Source: Porogramme epimiltina
Lineage: Eukaryota > Basidiomycota > Agaricomycetes > Polyporales > Polyporaceae
Direction of reading: 5' to 3'
Length of the DNA stretch: 64,000 nucleotides
NCBI GenBank assembly: GCA_900155495.1
Contig: FTLJ01000135.1
Location: 27,744 to 91,743, forward strand
In this document: positions 63,401 through 64,000 of the stretch, in pieces
Layout of the letters: each line of letters starts with the position of its first letter
Numbering within the stretch: position 1 is the first letter of the stretch
Notes under the pieces: model-generated
Seen by the model: only the letters and a program-made list of their open reading frames with translations
What the model was told of the DNA's origin: nothing
The model's database searches: none
Program-made: the position numbers and the translations under genes

Positions 63401-63744
63401 GTATCCCCCCCCCCGCCATTAATTGTGTATTTCGCTCTCTCCACCATCCTCCTTAATGACCATCCAAACTTCTATCATCGGGCAAACGATATCGTCATGC
63501 GCAAAGTCAACTTCCTTCCAAATAAGGGCTCCAGTACTAAGATAGGCCAATTAAGGGTATTCGTGAGAACGAGATAGATGCGGTACTAGTCATCCACGAA
63601 GACTTTGCCGACTACTTTCAGGGATGGCAGTGGGATCACAGTGCGTCATCTTTGCGTGATGTTACGCTCCGTCTGATACTCTCATGCAACCAGTGACACG
63701 GCTAGCCACTCGCAATGGGTACGTCGACGGGGGCTGGTGGAATT
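63401..63744. other. Intergenic, nothing recognised
   Basis: Begins with a run of C at 63408. No coding content recognised. Confidence 0.45.
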
Positions 63745-63852
63745 TTGCGCGGGCATGCGCGGGCGTGCGCGGCTGTGCGGCGTGCGCGGCAAACTTGCGC
63801 GGCATGCGCGGCGTGCGTGCGCGGCGTGCGCGGCGTACGTGCGCGGCACACA
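63745..63852. repeat. GTGCGCGGC minisatellite
   Basis: About ten degenerate tandem units of GYGCGCGGC (9 nt), giving an alternating purine-pyrimidine GC-rich tract. The 148 nt that follow to the window end hold nothing recognised. Confidence 0.75.
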
Positions 63853-64000
63853 CAGTACTGAGAGTTCGGGTGCAGCTATGTATGGTAACTACAAGACTAT
63901 GCTAGTATTTTTACGAAGTTATATATGACTGTTTTTGAATGCAGCTGTGGGCACTGTATATGAGACAAGAATGAAATTAGAGTGGGCCCTAAAGGGACTC

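Overview
The window comes from a filamentous basidiomycete, most likely an Agaricomycete. Genes are split by introns of about 50-70 nt with GTRNGY donors, CTGAC-like branch sites and YAG acceptors, there are no bacterial operon signals, and every recognisable family (FSH1 hydrolase, M20 amidohydrolase, Cwc23/DNAJC17 DnaJ, F-box receptors, DUF4139 proteins, the SFGW membrane family) is found in such fungi. No rRNA, tRNA, CRISPR array or intact transposon was seen. The region is an accessory, duplication-driven one. Almost everything in it is a paralogue, a broken paralogue or a fragment of one.

Left part (1-16 kb): two divergent members of an uncharacterised multi-pass membrane family (1127-2047 and 3626-4603) separated by GC-rich minisatellites; a decayed spliceosomal DnaJ gene (5165-6540); an M20 amidohydrolase gene (10343-12618) whose 3' half also occurs as a broken inverted copy (7095-8055) on the other side of a third membrane-family gene (8618-9646); an eight-exon FSH1-type serine hydrolase (13348-14530); and a fourth, long membrane-family gene (14728-16143).

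Central array (16.6-45.7 kb, plus a stray member at 61.2 kb): eleven same-strand F-box genes with a common 5' leader that carries a ~68-nt intron just before the ATG. Genes 1-4 form one sequence group and genes 6 and 8-11 another, so expansion was local. The intergenic regions are not neutral filler. They hold minus-strand relics whose first exon matches the start of the membrane-family gene at 16143, a further recurring unidentified exon set, and two small F-box gene fragments. The ancestral unit therefore looks like a divergent pair (membrane protein on one side, F-box protein on the other) sharing one promoter. Only the pair at 14728-18216 still has both arms intact.

Right part (45.7-64 kb): a fifth membrane-family gene with an in-frame internal duplication (48942-50663), three tandem intact copies of a four-exon DUF4140/DUF4139 'mucoidy inhibitor A-like' gene (52670-60737), each preceded by the same promoter block and a minus-strand relic, and the last F-box gene, which a single TGA has turned into a pseudogene. 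A minus-strand block of unknown coding content occurs at both 47.7 and 62.8 kb. The strongest candidate for an undescribed system is the divergent membrane protein/F-box unit, which has been amplified with persistent retention of the F-box arm and loss of the membrane arm.
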